A DNA stretch of 7,374 nucleotides from Candidatus Saccharimonadota bacterium (GCA_016880595.1 JAEHDC010000053.1:1-7374), one strand, 5' to 3'. Numbered from the stretch's first letter, positions 1-6,224 are shown. The notes: generated by a model from the letters alone, not told the origin. Made by a program: numbers and translations.

Positions 1-582
1 TGAGAAGATCGGATCCTTAACTGAACCATATACAAGTCCCTGGGCGATCAGATCACCTAATGTGAGCGGCCCAAGCTTTCCGGTCCTATGTAGCCGGCAA
101 ATTCGGCCATCAACAACCCCAGCTTGAACTGCCTCAAAGGCGGCCTTGCTATGCCGCCAATTTTCTGGCTGAGCCAGAAGAAGCATATATTTTACCTCGG
201 GCGACGGTTCTGGCAAGCTTGCTTGATTAGAAAGAGCAAGGTTGATCCTGCCTACAAGATACTTATTTGACCTTACGCGATGCCCAAATTTTGAAATAAG
301 TCGCCCAGAAACCACTCTTTGGCTAACTAAACAATTAATCCTGGGTGCAGTACAGTTATCGAGCAAAAATTTTACCGCGCCTTCGCTGCGCCGACCTATT
401 CTGCCAGAGTGCCTTCTTATAAATTCGCAAGGCCCCGCGGTCGAAAGCGAAATAGCTCTCATAAACCTACTGCGCCGTTTCAAGGCTGGAAAATTTTCAC
501 CGCGCAAAAGCCCAATAAAGATTCTCCATTGGTCTACAGACAAATCGTCAACGCTACGATCCTGCACTACTGTTTTTGCCAC
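1..582 (-). CDS. Orphan basic protein, partial at the left edge (C-terminus outside the window)
   Basis: An uninterrupted minus-strand frame of 194 codons begins at a GTG (580-582) and runs off the left edge. It begins MAKTVVQDRSVDD and the visible part ends GSVKDPIFS. The start is supported by an AGAAGGGAA Shine-Dalgarno stretch (589-597) 6-8 nt upstream, an in-frame TAG shortly before that, and a near-consensus promoter (621-650). The visible part is strongly basic: 22 Arg in 194 residues, 18 of them in the first 114. It has no obvious membrane segment or signal peptide. I do not recognise the family. The basic character might mean nucleic-acid or ribosome contact, which is only inference. 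Plus-strand open frames lie antisense across it, but they have no promoter or ribosome site, so I treat them as shadows. Confidence is good that this is a gene and nil for function. Confidence 0.72.
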   Translation of the reverse strand, partial: MAKTVVQDRSVDDLSVDQWRIFIGLLRGENFPALKRRSRFMRAISLSTAGPCEFIRRHSGRIGRRSEGAVKFLLDNCTAPRINCLVSQRVVSGRLISKFGHRVRSNKYLVGRINLALSNQASLPEPSPEVKYMLLLAQPENWRHSKAAFEAVQAGVVDGRICRLHRTGKLGPLTLGDLIAQGLVYGSVKDPIFS

Positions 583-588
583 TGCCGG

Positions 589-597
589 TTCCCTTCT
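589..597 (-). promoter_or_regulatory. Ribosome binding site deciding a GTG start
   Basis: On the minus strand AGAAGGGAA precedes the GTG at 580-582 by 6 nt. No ATG is available between the upstream in-frame stop and this GTG, so this site fixes the start of the left-edge gene. Confidence 0.6.
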
Positions 598-620
598 CGG
601 GTATTTGCAGAACTGCTACG

Positions 621-650
621 TTTATACTACGATTTGGGTAATAATGTCAA
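621..650 (-). promoter_or_regulatory. Sigma-70-type promoter for the left-edge gene
   Basis: The minus strand carries a perfect TTGACA (645-650), an 18-nt spacer ending in GTAG, and TATAAA (621-626). The predicted transcription start is near 614, giving a leader of about 30 nt before the GTG at 582. The -35 lies directly behind the T-rich tail of the terminator of the preceding gene, so termination and re-initiation are packed into about 70 bases. Confidence 0.75.
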
Positions 651-687
651 ATAAAATGGCAAACCCCTCCGCAAAAATGCGAAGGGG
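651..687 (-). terminator. Rho-independent terminator of the 700-1137 gene
   Basis: The inverted repeat has arms at 664-672 and 679-687 (9 bp) and a 6-nt loop. Read on the minus strand the stem is CCCCTTCGC/GCGGAGGGG with one G-U pair, followed by TTTGCCATTTTATTT. On the plus strand the same stem has a C-A mismatch and no T run. It therefore acts on minus-strand transcripts, 12 nt after the stop codon of the adjacent gene. Confidence 0.8.
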
Positions 688-699
688 CGCCTGTAATCT

Positions 700-1137
700 T
701 TAAACCGACGTTGGCATAGAAGTTGACAAGGCTAACTCATCATCGCCCTCAGAAGAGTCGACTCCGTGCCGTGGCTGGTGGAAATATCTGGTTAGATAAT
801 CCTTCTCAAGACAGTACGGCGGGATTCGATGTGCGACATCACCATCCCAAAGATCACTCCCTGCTATTACACCTCGATCAATTAGCTCCCGAGCTATTCT
901 TTCATGCTCAGGGTTAACGTCATCATCAGTATTACTGGTAGAAGTAATATCGAAGCGACTACCAGAAGGCAGCCCCAACAGTTGGTAGTGGCCTTCACCG
1001 CTAACTTCGCCGTCAATAACGGCACCAGCAGGCGGCCGAGGCTCTTTTCTTAGATGCAACACAAGGCTCCAAATAGAAATCAAAAGAGTAATTACCGCGA
1101 TACCGACAAAAGTATACAACACCAATGACGGGTTCAC
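700..1137 (-). CDS. Orphan single-pass membrane protein, 145 aa
   Basis: This frame starts at GTG (1135-1137) with a strong GGGGAAGG Shine-Dalgarno 6 nt upstream and a near-consensus promoter at 1180-1208. It ends in TAA just before a hairpin terminator, so it is a self-contained transcription unit. Residues about 4-27 form one hydrophobic segment rich in V, L and I. The basic HLRKEPR that follows suggests, by the positive-inside rule, an N-out topology with the tail in the cytoplasm. The remaining ~110 residues are soluble, with a Ser/Thr/Asp-rich patch around 65-75 and an acidic, low-complexity C-terminus containing SSEGDDE. I recognise no domain or catalytic motif. The promoter, ribosome site and terminator make it convincing as a real gene; its function is unknown. 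Confidence 0.75.
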   Translation of the reverse strand: MNPSLVLYTFVGIAVITLLISIWSLVLHLRKEPRPPAGAVIDGEVSGEGHYQLLGLPSGSRFDITSTSNTDDDVNPEHERIARELIDRGVIAGSDLWDGDVAHRIPPYCLEKDYLTRYFHQPRHGVDSSEGDDELALSTSMPTSV

Positions 1138-1143
1138 GAGCGA

Positions 1144-1151
1144 CCTTCCCC
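1144..1151 (-). promoter_or_regulatory. Ribosome binding site deciding a GTG start
   Basis: GGGGAAGG on the minus strand stands 6 nt before the GTG at 1135-1137. It supports GTG as the true initiator of the 145-aa membrane protein. Confidence 0.65.
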
Positions 1152-1179
1152 TCTATACCGAAAACTACAGACTAAGTCT

Positions 1180-1208
1180 TTTATACTACAAACATCAAAA
1201 ATAGTCAA
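1180..1208 (-). promoter_or_regulatory. Sigma-70-type promoter for the 145-aa membrane protein
   Basis: The minus strand reads TTGACT (1203-1208), a 17-nt spacer ending in GTAG, then TATAAA (1180-1185). The -35 directly follows a run of six T just behind the tRNA 3' end, so the tRNA and this gene have separate starts even though they are adjacent and co-oriented. Confidence 0.75.
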
Positions 1209-1215
1209 AAAATTC

Positions 1216-1289
1216 TGGTGCGGGCGGCGAGAATCGAACTCGCGCCTCCAACTTGGAAGGATGGCATACTACCATTATACGACGCCCGC
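1216..1289 (-). tRNA. tRNA-Gly (anticodon UCC), CCA encoded
   Basis: The minus strand folds into a full cloverleaf. The acceptor arms GCGGGCG/CGCCCGC pair perfectly (1283-1289 with 1220-1226). The D-loop is AATGGTA, the anticodon loop CTTCCAA gives anticodon UCC, and the T-arm is GCGAG-TTCGATT-CTCGC. The discriminator A and the CCA end are encoded at 1216-1219. Oddities are a T-T mismatch at the fourth pair of the anticodon stem (positions 30-40 in tRNA numbering) and two wobble pairs in the D stem. It reads GGA codons and, by wobble, GGG. A perfect TATAAT lies 10 nt upstream. No hairpin terminator follows, only a T6 run. Confidence 0.95.
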
Positions 1290-1299
1290 AAACTATTTT

Positions 1300-1328
1300 A
1301 TTATAGCAGCAACAGAGGTGTGCGTCTA
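1300..1328 (-). promoter_or_regulatory. Promoter of the tRNA-Gly gene
   Basis: On the minus strand TAGACG (1323-1328; 4 of 6 to the -35 consensus) is separated by 17 nt from a perfect TATAAT (1300-1305). The predicted start lies near 1293, a few bases before the mature 5' end at 1289. It sits just behind the stop codon of the Clp-like gene, where I see no hairpin terminator, so some read-through from that gene into the tRNA is possible. Confidence 0.65.
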
Positions 1329-1336
1329 TATCGACA

Positions 1337-3739
1337 CTAAGCCGCGCTCTGCAAAGCCTCCTCCACCTGCTGCAAAGTAATTTGCATAGTTTGACCAGGA
1401 GAAAGTTGGTTGCTCAGAACTTGTTTTGCCACAATATCTTCCACAGTTCGTTGCACAACTCTGCGCAACGGTCGAGCACCTAAACGTGGATCATAACCAG
1501 CTTTGACTAATGCGCGTTTAGCGTCATCTGCAACCTCAATTTTAATCTGTTGCTGCGACAAAGTCTTATTGACACCAGCCAGCATAAGGTCAACAACCTG
1601 CAATAGCTCGTCTTCGGTTAACGGTCTAAATACAGTAATCTCATCAAAACGATTCAAAAACTCTGGTTTAAATTGACCAGTGTCTATAAGCTCATCTGTA
1701 AACTTCTGTTCAAATTGTTCAAGCTGGTAACCGGCAGCGATGTATTGCCGGATGCGATCAGCTCCGGCATTGCTAGTAGCGATAATTATGGCGTCGCGGA
1801 AACTAACTTCGCGGTTTGTGGCATCGCGCAAAATGCCCTCATCCAAAAGCTGCAACAAGGTGTTAAGTACGTTTGGATGGGCTTTTTCTATCTCGTCCAG
1901 CAGCACAACACTAAACGGTTGTTTGGCAATTTGAGCAGTTAGGCTGCGCGGATCCTGCGCGCCGTCAGCAATCAGGCGCGCCACGTCCGAAGCTTGGCCA
2001 AACTCGTTAAGATCCAGCCGCACAAGATGATCTTCTCCGCCAAAATAAACTGCTGCTAGCGCTTTAGCCAGCTCAGTTTTACCAACGCCAGTCGGTCCCA
2101 AAAACAAGAAAGCTCCAATTGGACGATTTTGGTTACGCACACCGCTACGCGCGCGGCGCAAAGCATTTGCCACCACCTTTACAGCACGCGTTTGGTTGAC
2201 CATGCGCTGATGCAGCAAATCTTCAAGATGTAAAAGCGTGTCGCGCTCATCTGTTTGCCGAGCATTAGAAACGCGCACGCCAGCCAGTTGCTCAACCGCA
2301 CTCTCTACACTAGCATTGCCAACCAAACCATTTTGCGCATGACGAGCTGCCGCCTCTAATACGCTTAGCGCCTGGCCAGGCATAGCGCGATCTGCCACAT
2401 AGCGCTGCCCAAGTCGATAAGCGGCTTTTAGCGCCTGATACATGTAGGTTACTTTGTTGGAATACTCGTAAGAAATTATCTGATCTTCGCATGCCAGCAT
2501 GGTCTCTGCCTCTGTTAACGGCTGCACATTTATACGATTAAGCTGCTGAGCAAGTGCTGGAGTTTGCTGGCTGAGCTTAAGCCATTGCTGCTCGTCCATG
2601 CTCAAAATTATGCGTAGCGCGCCGCCTTCCAGAATTGGCAACAAAACGTTGCGCAGGTCCACAGTTCCGGTACCTTCTTCAAAAAACATCTCGGCGTTGT
2701 CTAAAAAGATAATGACGTTTCTGGCGTTGTGCGCCTCAAGCAACAGCTGATTAAGCAATCCTTCCAAATCGCCTCTTTGACGTGCGTTAGAAATTAACGT
2801 GGCTGGATCGAGCATCATAATTTGCCTATAGCGCAACTCACGCGGAACCGATGCGTCATCGCGCAGCAATCTCTCTGCCAAAGTGTAAACCAATGTAGTT
2901 TTGCCAACGCCGTTGCGGCCAATAAGCACAGCATTTTGCCGCCCACCTTTGGAGAGCTGTTGCAAAAGCTGGTCAATGATCTGATTGTGACCTTCTAGCT
3001 CGCGCGACAATGTGCCGCCGCTAACCTGCATACTGACATTGAGCGCAAAACGTTCCAAAAGCGGCGTGTAGCCAAAGCTCAAGTCACGACCAATTCCGCC
3101 ACCAAGCTTGCGCTTTTTGGCTGATCTTATGAGGTCATGTAAGTGATGAAACCATTTAACGCCAGCATAAACATCATCAATTGTTAGCTGCAAATGAGCC
3201 AAAAGCCGCTCATAATCTGGCATGTTTTTAACTAAGCTGGCCGTGACAATTGCACCGGAAATGTGCGTTAGGTCAAATTGGTTGCGCATTTCTAAAGCAG
3301 TTTGCCAGACGGCAGCCGTGTCGGCCGGGTTGTCGCTGCTTAGTTCGCGCAAAAAATTCGGACCGATCCCAAGCCGTACAGCAAAGAATAATCCCCCATT
3401 AGTCTGCATGACTGTTTCAGCCAGCTGCTTTGGAGAAATATTATTTTTAAGCCGACCAAGAAGAGCAGCCTCAAGCAAATCGTCAACAGTTTGCGCACGT
3501 TTAGTTGGCGGCAAATCTGTTAGCCACCAATTGTAATAGACTATCATCATAATTGGCCAAGCAGCCAAACTAGCAACAATCCAACCTTCGCGGCCATGCA
3601 GATAAACCAAAAATCCGCCCAAACCTAGCAGCGCTAAGCAGATTACAAAAAATATTGCTTGCCAGATTTTTGAGTTTAGCACAAAGTACAACCGCGCCTG
3701 TGACGATCTAGCGCTAGACAAATTTACCTCAGGTTTCAT
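1337..3739 (-). CDS. Membrane-anchored Clp-type (ClpA/ClpC-like) double AAA+ ATPase with degenerate pore loops
   Basis: An 800-aa Hsp100/Clp-type ATPase. Two membrane segments (about 26-48 and 52-70) tether it, with the bulk cytoplasmic. Residues ~82-192 resemble the Clp N-terminal repeat. AAA+ ring 1 has Walker A GRNGVGKT (274-281) and a Walker B region IIFLDNAE (343-350), where Asn replaces the usual catalytic Glu. Ring 2 has Walker A GPTGVGKT (548-555), Walker B LLDEIEKAH, sensor 1 ATSNAG (654-659), arginine finger FLNRFDE (694-700) and sensor 2 GARPLRR (754-760). There is no long ClpB-type coiled-coil middle domain. The GYVG pore loop expected in ring 2 is missing (588-603), and a ClpP-binding IGF/VGF tripeptide is at best a degenerate AGY. 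I chose the ATG at 3737-3739 because it overlaps the upstream stop as ATGA; a longer frame to 3808 would overlap that gene by 73 nt. Clp-family membership is certain. Whether it unfolds proteins or works with ClpP is open. Confidence 0.93.
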   Translation of the reverse strand: MKPEVNLSSARSSQARLYFVLNSKIWQAIFFVICLALLGLGGFLVYLHGREGWIVASLAAWPIMMIVYYNWWLTDLPPTKRAQTVDDLLEAALLGRLKNNISPKQLAETVMQTNGGLFFAVRLGIGPNFLRELSSDNPADTAAVWQTALEMRNQFDLTHISGAIVTASLVKNMPDYERLLAHLQLTIDDVYAGVKWFHHLHDLIRSAKKRKLGGGIGRDLSFGYTPLLERFALNVSMQVSGGTLSRELEGHNQIIDQLLQQLSKGGRQNAVLIGRNGVGKTTLVYTLAERLLRDDASVPRELRYRQIMMLDPATLISNARQRGDLEGLLNQLLLEAHNARNVIIFLDNAEMFFEEGTGTVDLRNVLLPILEGGALRIILSMDEQQWLKLSQQTPALAQQLNRINVQPLTEAETMLACEDQIISYEYSNKVTYMYQALKAAYRLGQRYVADRAMPGQALSVLEAAARHAQNGLVGNASVESAVEQLAGVRVSNARQTDERDTLLHLEDLLHQRMVNQTRAVKVVANALRRARSGVRNQNRPIGAFLFLGPTGVGKTELAKALAAVYFGGEDHLVRLDLNEFGQASDVARLIADGAQDPRSLTAQIAKQPFSVVLLDEIEKAHPNVLNTLLQLLDEGILRDATNREVSFRDAIIIATSNAGADRIRQYIAAGYQLEQFEQKFTDELIDTGQFKPEFLNRFDEITVFRPLTEDELLQVVDLMLAGVNKTLSQQQIKIEVADDAKRALVKAGYDPRLGARPLRRVVQRTVEDIVAKQVLSNQLSPGQTMQITLQQVEEALQSAA

Positions 3740-4107
3740 TGCACGATTGCCCCAATAAATATAAAACAAATCAGCGGCGCTATTGGTAGCAACGGCCAGA
3801 TTAGGCATAAAATCACACTTAAAATGCTGACAAATACAAACGCGATTATGCCAAAAATTATTAAAAATGTACGAATAAAAGCGCCAATAAACCTAGAAAG
3901 TAGTCTATCGCCCCAAGCGCGAAACTGCACCCCAAGCGATCCGCGGACGCTACCAGCAGAAATTTGCCTAAACGGCGCAAATAAGCTGGTGGCGAGTTGC
4001 GGTACGGAAAAGAATTCCATGACGCTTTTAATTTTTTCGCCGCAGCGACGCAATAGCTCCAGCCAGCCTGTGGAGTACCACCAAGAAAAGAGGCTAATTA
4101 TGACCAT
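3736..4107 (-). CDS. Small very hydrophobic membrane protein coupled to the Clp-like ATPase, 123 aa
   Basis: A short soluble or amphipathic N-terminal half (residues 1-70) has a Trp-rich start (SWWYSTGWLELL) and the motif FFSVPQLATSLFAPFRQIS (about 32-50). A continuous hydrophobic stretch from about 74 to 122 follows, enough for two membrane passes with only a Pro-rich break. From memory, proteins with an FFSxxxLxxxLFAPxR motif recur beside membrane Clp ATPases in candidate-phyla bacteria, but I cannot verify that here. Its TGA stop overlaps the ATG of the ATPase (ATGA, 3736-3739), the classic arrangement for translational coupling of physical partners. I infer a membrane adaptor or anchor for the ATPase. 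No good Shine-Dalgarno precedes the ATG; a -10-like element lies 6 nt upstream, so a leaderless message is possible. Confidence 0.8.
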   Translation of the reverse strand: MVIISLFSWWYSTGWLELLRRCGEKIKSVMEFFSVPQLATSLFAPFRQISAGSVRGSLGVQFRAWGDRLLSRFIGAFIRTFLIIFGIIAFVFVSILSVILCLIWPLLPIAPLICFIFIGAIVQ

Positions 4108-4113
4108 ACTTCT

Positions 4114-4142
4114 ATTGTATAACAGACTGCTTGAGTTGTGCA
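4114..4142 (-). promoter_or_regulatory. Possible promoter giving a leaderless mRNA for the membrane protein/Clp pair
   Basis: On the minus strand TGCACA (4137-4142; 4 of 6) is followed by 17 nt and TACAAT (4114-4119; 5 of 6). Only 6 nt separate the -10 from the ATG at 4105-4107, so transcription would begin at or next to the start codon. The pair could instead be read through from the L,D-transpeptidase gene, which ends 45 nt upstream without a visible terminator. Confidence 0.45.
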
Positions 4143-4152
4143 GATGAACATT

Positions 4153-5601
4153 TTAAGCGTGTACAACTACTCTCGTTCCAATTGGCGCAAAATCGTACAG
4201 CGTTTTGGCATCGCTTATTGTCATGTTTACGCAGCCATGGCTCATTGGATGGCCAAAATTGTGATGCCAATACGTACCATGAAAGGCTTCGCCATTGTAG
4301 AAATAGCTTACCCATGGAATATCTGGTACGTAATAGTATTCGCCATTGATTGTGCCGGTCATGGTTTGCATGGTATATTTTGCATAAATTTTGCTCTCAC
4401 TAATTGCGGTTGGTGTGGCGGCCTTACCTGTAGAAACCGAGTAAGTAGCAATTGCCGTGTTGCCGATATACAATGTGGTTGTTTGATCACTCAAATCTAC
4501 CTCAATCCATTTACCTTCGTCAGTACTAACAACAACCGTGGTAAATGGCGCTTCCTCAACTGTCACCTCTTTGGAATATGATACCTTATTGGCCAAGGCT
4601 TCCATTATACCCGAGACTAAACTGTCAGAACCTTCCAATTGATAGCCAGTGCGCCCCTCTTGAATAACTGTCTCAGCGCCAGTTTGTGAGTCCACAATAA
4701 CCTTGCGCTCGCGCGGCAAAGTGGTAATGGAACCAGCAACTTGGTCGTTTACAAACTGGCTAACAACTGCCGAGTCAAACTCAATTGCCAGTGTCCCAGC
4801 TGTAGTATCTGGAACAAAATGCATCCAGCTTGCAATATCGGCTGGCGAAGCCGCATAAACTACTGATCCGCTTCTTAAAAATTCAATCGAGAGCGCCAAA
4901 TACGCATTTGCCTCATCTTTTGCTTTTGTAGCCGCGCTATCGCTGATTATCGGCTCAACCGGTACCGTAGAAACCGCCAATGTAACAGATTGAGGATTGG
5001 ACATTAGAGTTGGCAAGTTCTCCTCAAAAGACTTGACGTCAAAGCCTTGTCCAGCAACGCTGGCCTGTACTTCAAATTGATTGGTATCACTGTTAAAAAT
5101 TACCTGAGCATCCTGCGGATCCGTATACGTATAAGGAAAATTAGCAACCGCAAAAGCCTTAAACATACCAGCATCATTTGTGTAAACTAACGGGAATGTA
5201 TCTGCCTGCCATACAGCAATATTTTTTGTAATATCTTGGCTGCGACGGGCCGACATTATGTTTTGTACAGTAGCCGCCACATCAACATTAACCCCTAATT
5301 GGTTAATTGGTGCCGTGACTTTGTTGCCGGTGCTATCCTCAAAAGTAACTGCTAATCGAGCAACTTCGTCTTCAACAATGCTAGTTATCTCTGATGCCGT
5401 CTTATTGCCGACCTCAACGCCGCCAACATATAAATTTGGCATTAAGCGGCCGTTATAGTACGTTGCCAAAAATGCAACTGTGCCGCCAAGAATTAAAAAA
5501 ACTGCCCAAAAACCAATATACCAACCCGGCAAACGCCACTTCTTATTGTGAACTTTTTGCTCTTCTTGACCCTGTTCTGATTTAATTTTCTTAACTTTCA
5601 T
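4153..5601 (-). CDS. Single-pass L,D-transpeptidase with YkuD catalytic domain
   Basis: Cross-links peptidoglycan stem peptides (3-3 links) or attaches proteins to them, on the outer face of the membrane. The 482-aa protein has a Lys-rich cytoplasmic start, one membrane segment (27-47), and an extracytoplasmic region ~55-345 that resembles two copies of the peptidoglycan-binding-4 type domain often found before YkuD in Gram-positive enzymes. The YkuD domain (363-480) begins KWIEVDLSDQTTTLYIG. It has the catalytic signature intact: His441 in HGTYWHHNFG and SHGCVN with His455 and nucleophile Cys457. The ATG start has AAGG 6 nt upstream (5608-5611) and a promoter at 5624-5652. No lipobox is present. 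The next gene starts 45 nt downstream on the same strand, so an operon with the Clp pair is possible. Confidence 0.93.
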   Translation of the reverse strand: MKVKKIKSEQGQEEQKVHNKKWRLPGWYIGFWAVFLILGGTVAFLATYYNGRLMPNLYVGGVEVGNKTASEITSIVEDEVARLAVTFEDSTGNKVTAPINQLGVNVDVAATVQNIMSARRSQDITKNIAVWQADTFPLVYTNDAGMFKAFAVANFPYTYTDPQDAQVIFNSDTNQFEVQASVAGQGFDVKSFEENLPTLMSNPQSVTLAVSTVPVEPIISDSAATKAKDEANAYLALSIEFLRSGSVVYAASPADIASWMHFVPDTTAGTLAIEFDSAVVSQFVNDQVAGSITTLPRERKVIVDSQTGAETVIQEGRTGYQLEGSDSLVSGIMEALANKVSYSKEVTVEEAPFTTVVVSTDEGKWIEVDLSDQTTTLYIGNTAIATYSVSTGKAATPTAISESKIYAKYTMQTMTGTINGEYYYVPDIPWVSYFYNGEAFHGTYWHHNFGHPMSHGCVNMTISDAKTLYDFAPIGTRVVVHA

Positions 5602-5623
5602 TACCCACCTTGCGATTAATTAC

Positions 5624-5652
5624 AGCATACTACTGCCAAGGCGAGATGTCTA
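5624..5652 (-). promoter_or_regulatory. Promoter for the L,D-transpeptidase
   Basis: The minus strand has TAGACA (5647-5652; 5 of 6), a 17-nt spacer ending in GTAG, and TATGCT (5624-5629; 4 of 6). It begins right after the terminator hairpin of the preceding gene and leaves a leader of about 16-18 nt carrying the ribosome site. Confidence 0.55.
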
Positions 5653-5653
5653 G

Positions 5654-5700
5654 CGTAATATAAACTAACTTATAGCGCCAGGATAGCCCGGCGCTATAAG
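5654..5700 (-). terminator. Strong hairpin terminator behind the cysteine-rich orphan
   Basis: Arms 5669-5682 and 5687-5700 form a 14-bp stem with a 4-nt CTAT loop. In the minus-strand RNA every pair forms, with one G-U; the plus strand has an A-C mismatch at that place. The outer 11 bp are a perfect inverted repeat (CTTATAGCGCC). A moderately U-rich tail, TTAGTTTATATT, follows on the minus strand. The stem starts 7 nt after the TAG stop of the preceding gene. Confidence 0.75.
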
Positions 5701-5707
5701 ATGACGA

Positions 5708-6217
5708 CTATAGGCAACTGTTATACTCCTTAAGGAAATCAATCAGCTCCTCAGCTTCCTCTTGCTCAACTCCTCCAAGAACTGGTAACGATGGTGCTTG
5801 CCGCGCAATGTCAATAAGCAGTGTCGCCCGCGGGTCACGTCTTGACACAGCACAGCGACAATCTAACCTAAAGCCACCCTGGCAGGCGACTACATAGTAA
5901 CTAACGCAGTTCACCTCAGGAAGTGCAATTTCGCACTCTTCAAAACAACCAAAGCTAACAATACTAAGACAATCGACTTGGTGTTGTCTAGCTCCGACGA
6001 TAAAGTTTGGATCAATGCAAGCTCGGTACGCCGAATTGCCAAATAGCACTCTTGGCGGTAGGCGCTTTGCCACCATCCCGGGAATTACCGGGTTAATGAT
6101 TTCGATCGAACCAACTAAACCTCTTGTTTCACCTTTTGCAAAAGCCGCGTCTACCTCTTTAAGTAGCCCTTCTGCCTGTTCTGAGGTAGCCAGCAAAATG
6201 CTGTCTGTTCTCGCCAT
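5708..6217 (-). CDS. Cysteine-rich orphan protein, 169 aa
   Basis: The frame begins MARTDSILLATSEQAE and ends FLKEYNSCL with a TAG. It contains nine cysteines, seven of them in a 50-residue stretch (about 109-155) in the contexts VDCL, FGCFEEC, VNCV, VACQ and LDCRC, alternating with short hydrophobic runs. A helical N-terminus and an acidic C-terminal helix (EQEEAEELIDFLKEY) flank this. The spacing matches no zinc-finger or iron-sulfur family I know. A downstream hairpin terminator and a promoter (6225-6253) frame it as a single-gene unit. The start is uncertain: ATG 6215-6217 has only a weak ribosome site but sits 7 nt behind a -10, which suggests a leaderless message. An in-frame ATG at 6278-6280, with GGAG 11 nt upstream, would add a hydrophobic N-terminal segment of about 17 residues and could make it a membrane-anchored or secreted protein. 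Function unknown. Confidence 0.68.
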   Translation of the reverse strand: MARTDSILLATSEQAEGLLKEVDAAFAKGETRGLVGSIEIINPVIPGMVAKRLPPRVLFGNSAYRACIDPNFIVGARQHQVDCLSIVSFGCFEECEIALPEVNCVSYYVVACQGGFRLDCRCAVSRRDPRATLLIDIARQAPSLPVLGGVEQEEAEELIDFLKEYNSCL

Positions 6218-6224
6218 GTCAACA

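Noticed and set aside
242..703. 153-codon plus-strand open frame
   Set aside because: It is antisense to the better-supported minus-strand gene at 1-582, crosses that gene's promoter and a terminator, has no ribosome site, and its translation is compositionally odd without domains.
1216..1289. Possible recoding of TGA as glycine, known in some candidate phyla, given a tRNA-Gly here
   Set aside because: The anticodon is UCC, not UCA. TGA serves as a stop at 3736-3738, no gene has an in-frame TGA, and tryptophan is encoded by TGG.
3740..3808. N-terminal 23-residue extension of the Clp-like ATPase
   Set aside because: It would overlap the upstream gene by 73 nt, and those residues are the out-of-frame reading of that gene's membrane segment. 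The ATGA-coupled start at 3739 is more natural.
4138..4581. 147-codon plus-strand frame opposite the transpeptidase active-site region
   Set aside because: It lies entirely antisense to the conserved YkuD domain and has no promoter or ribosome site.
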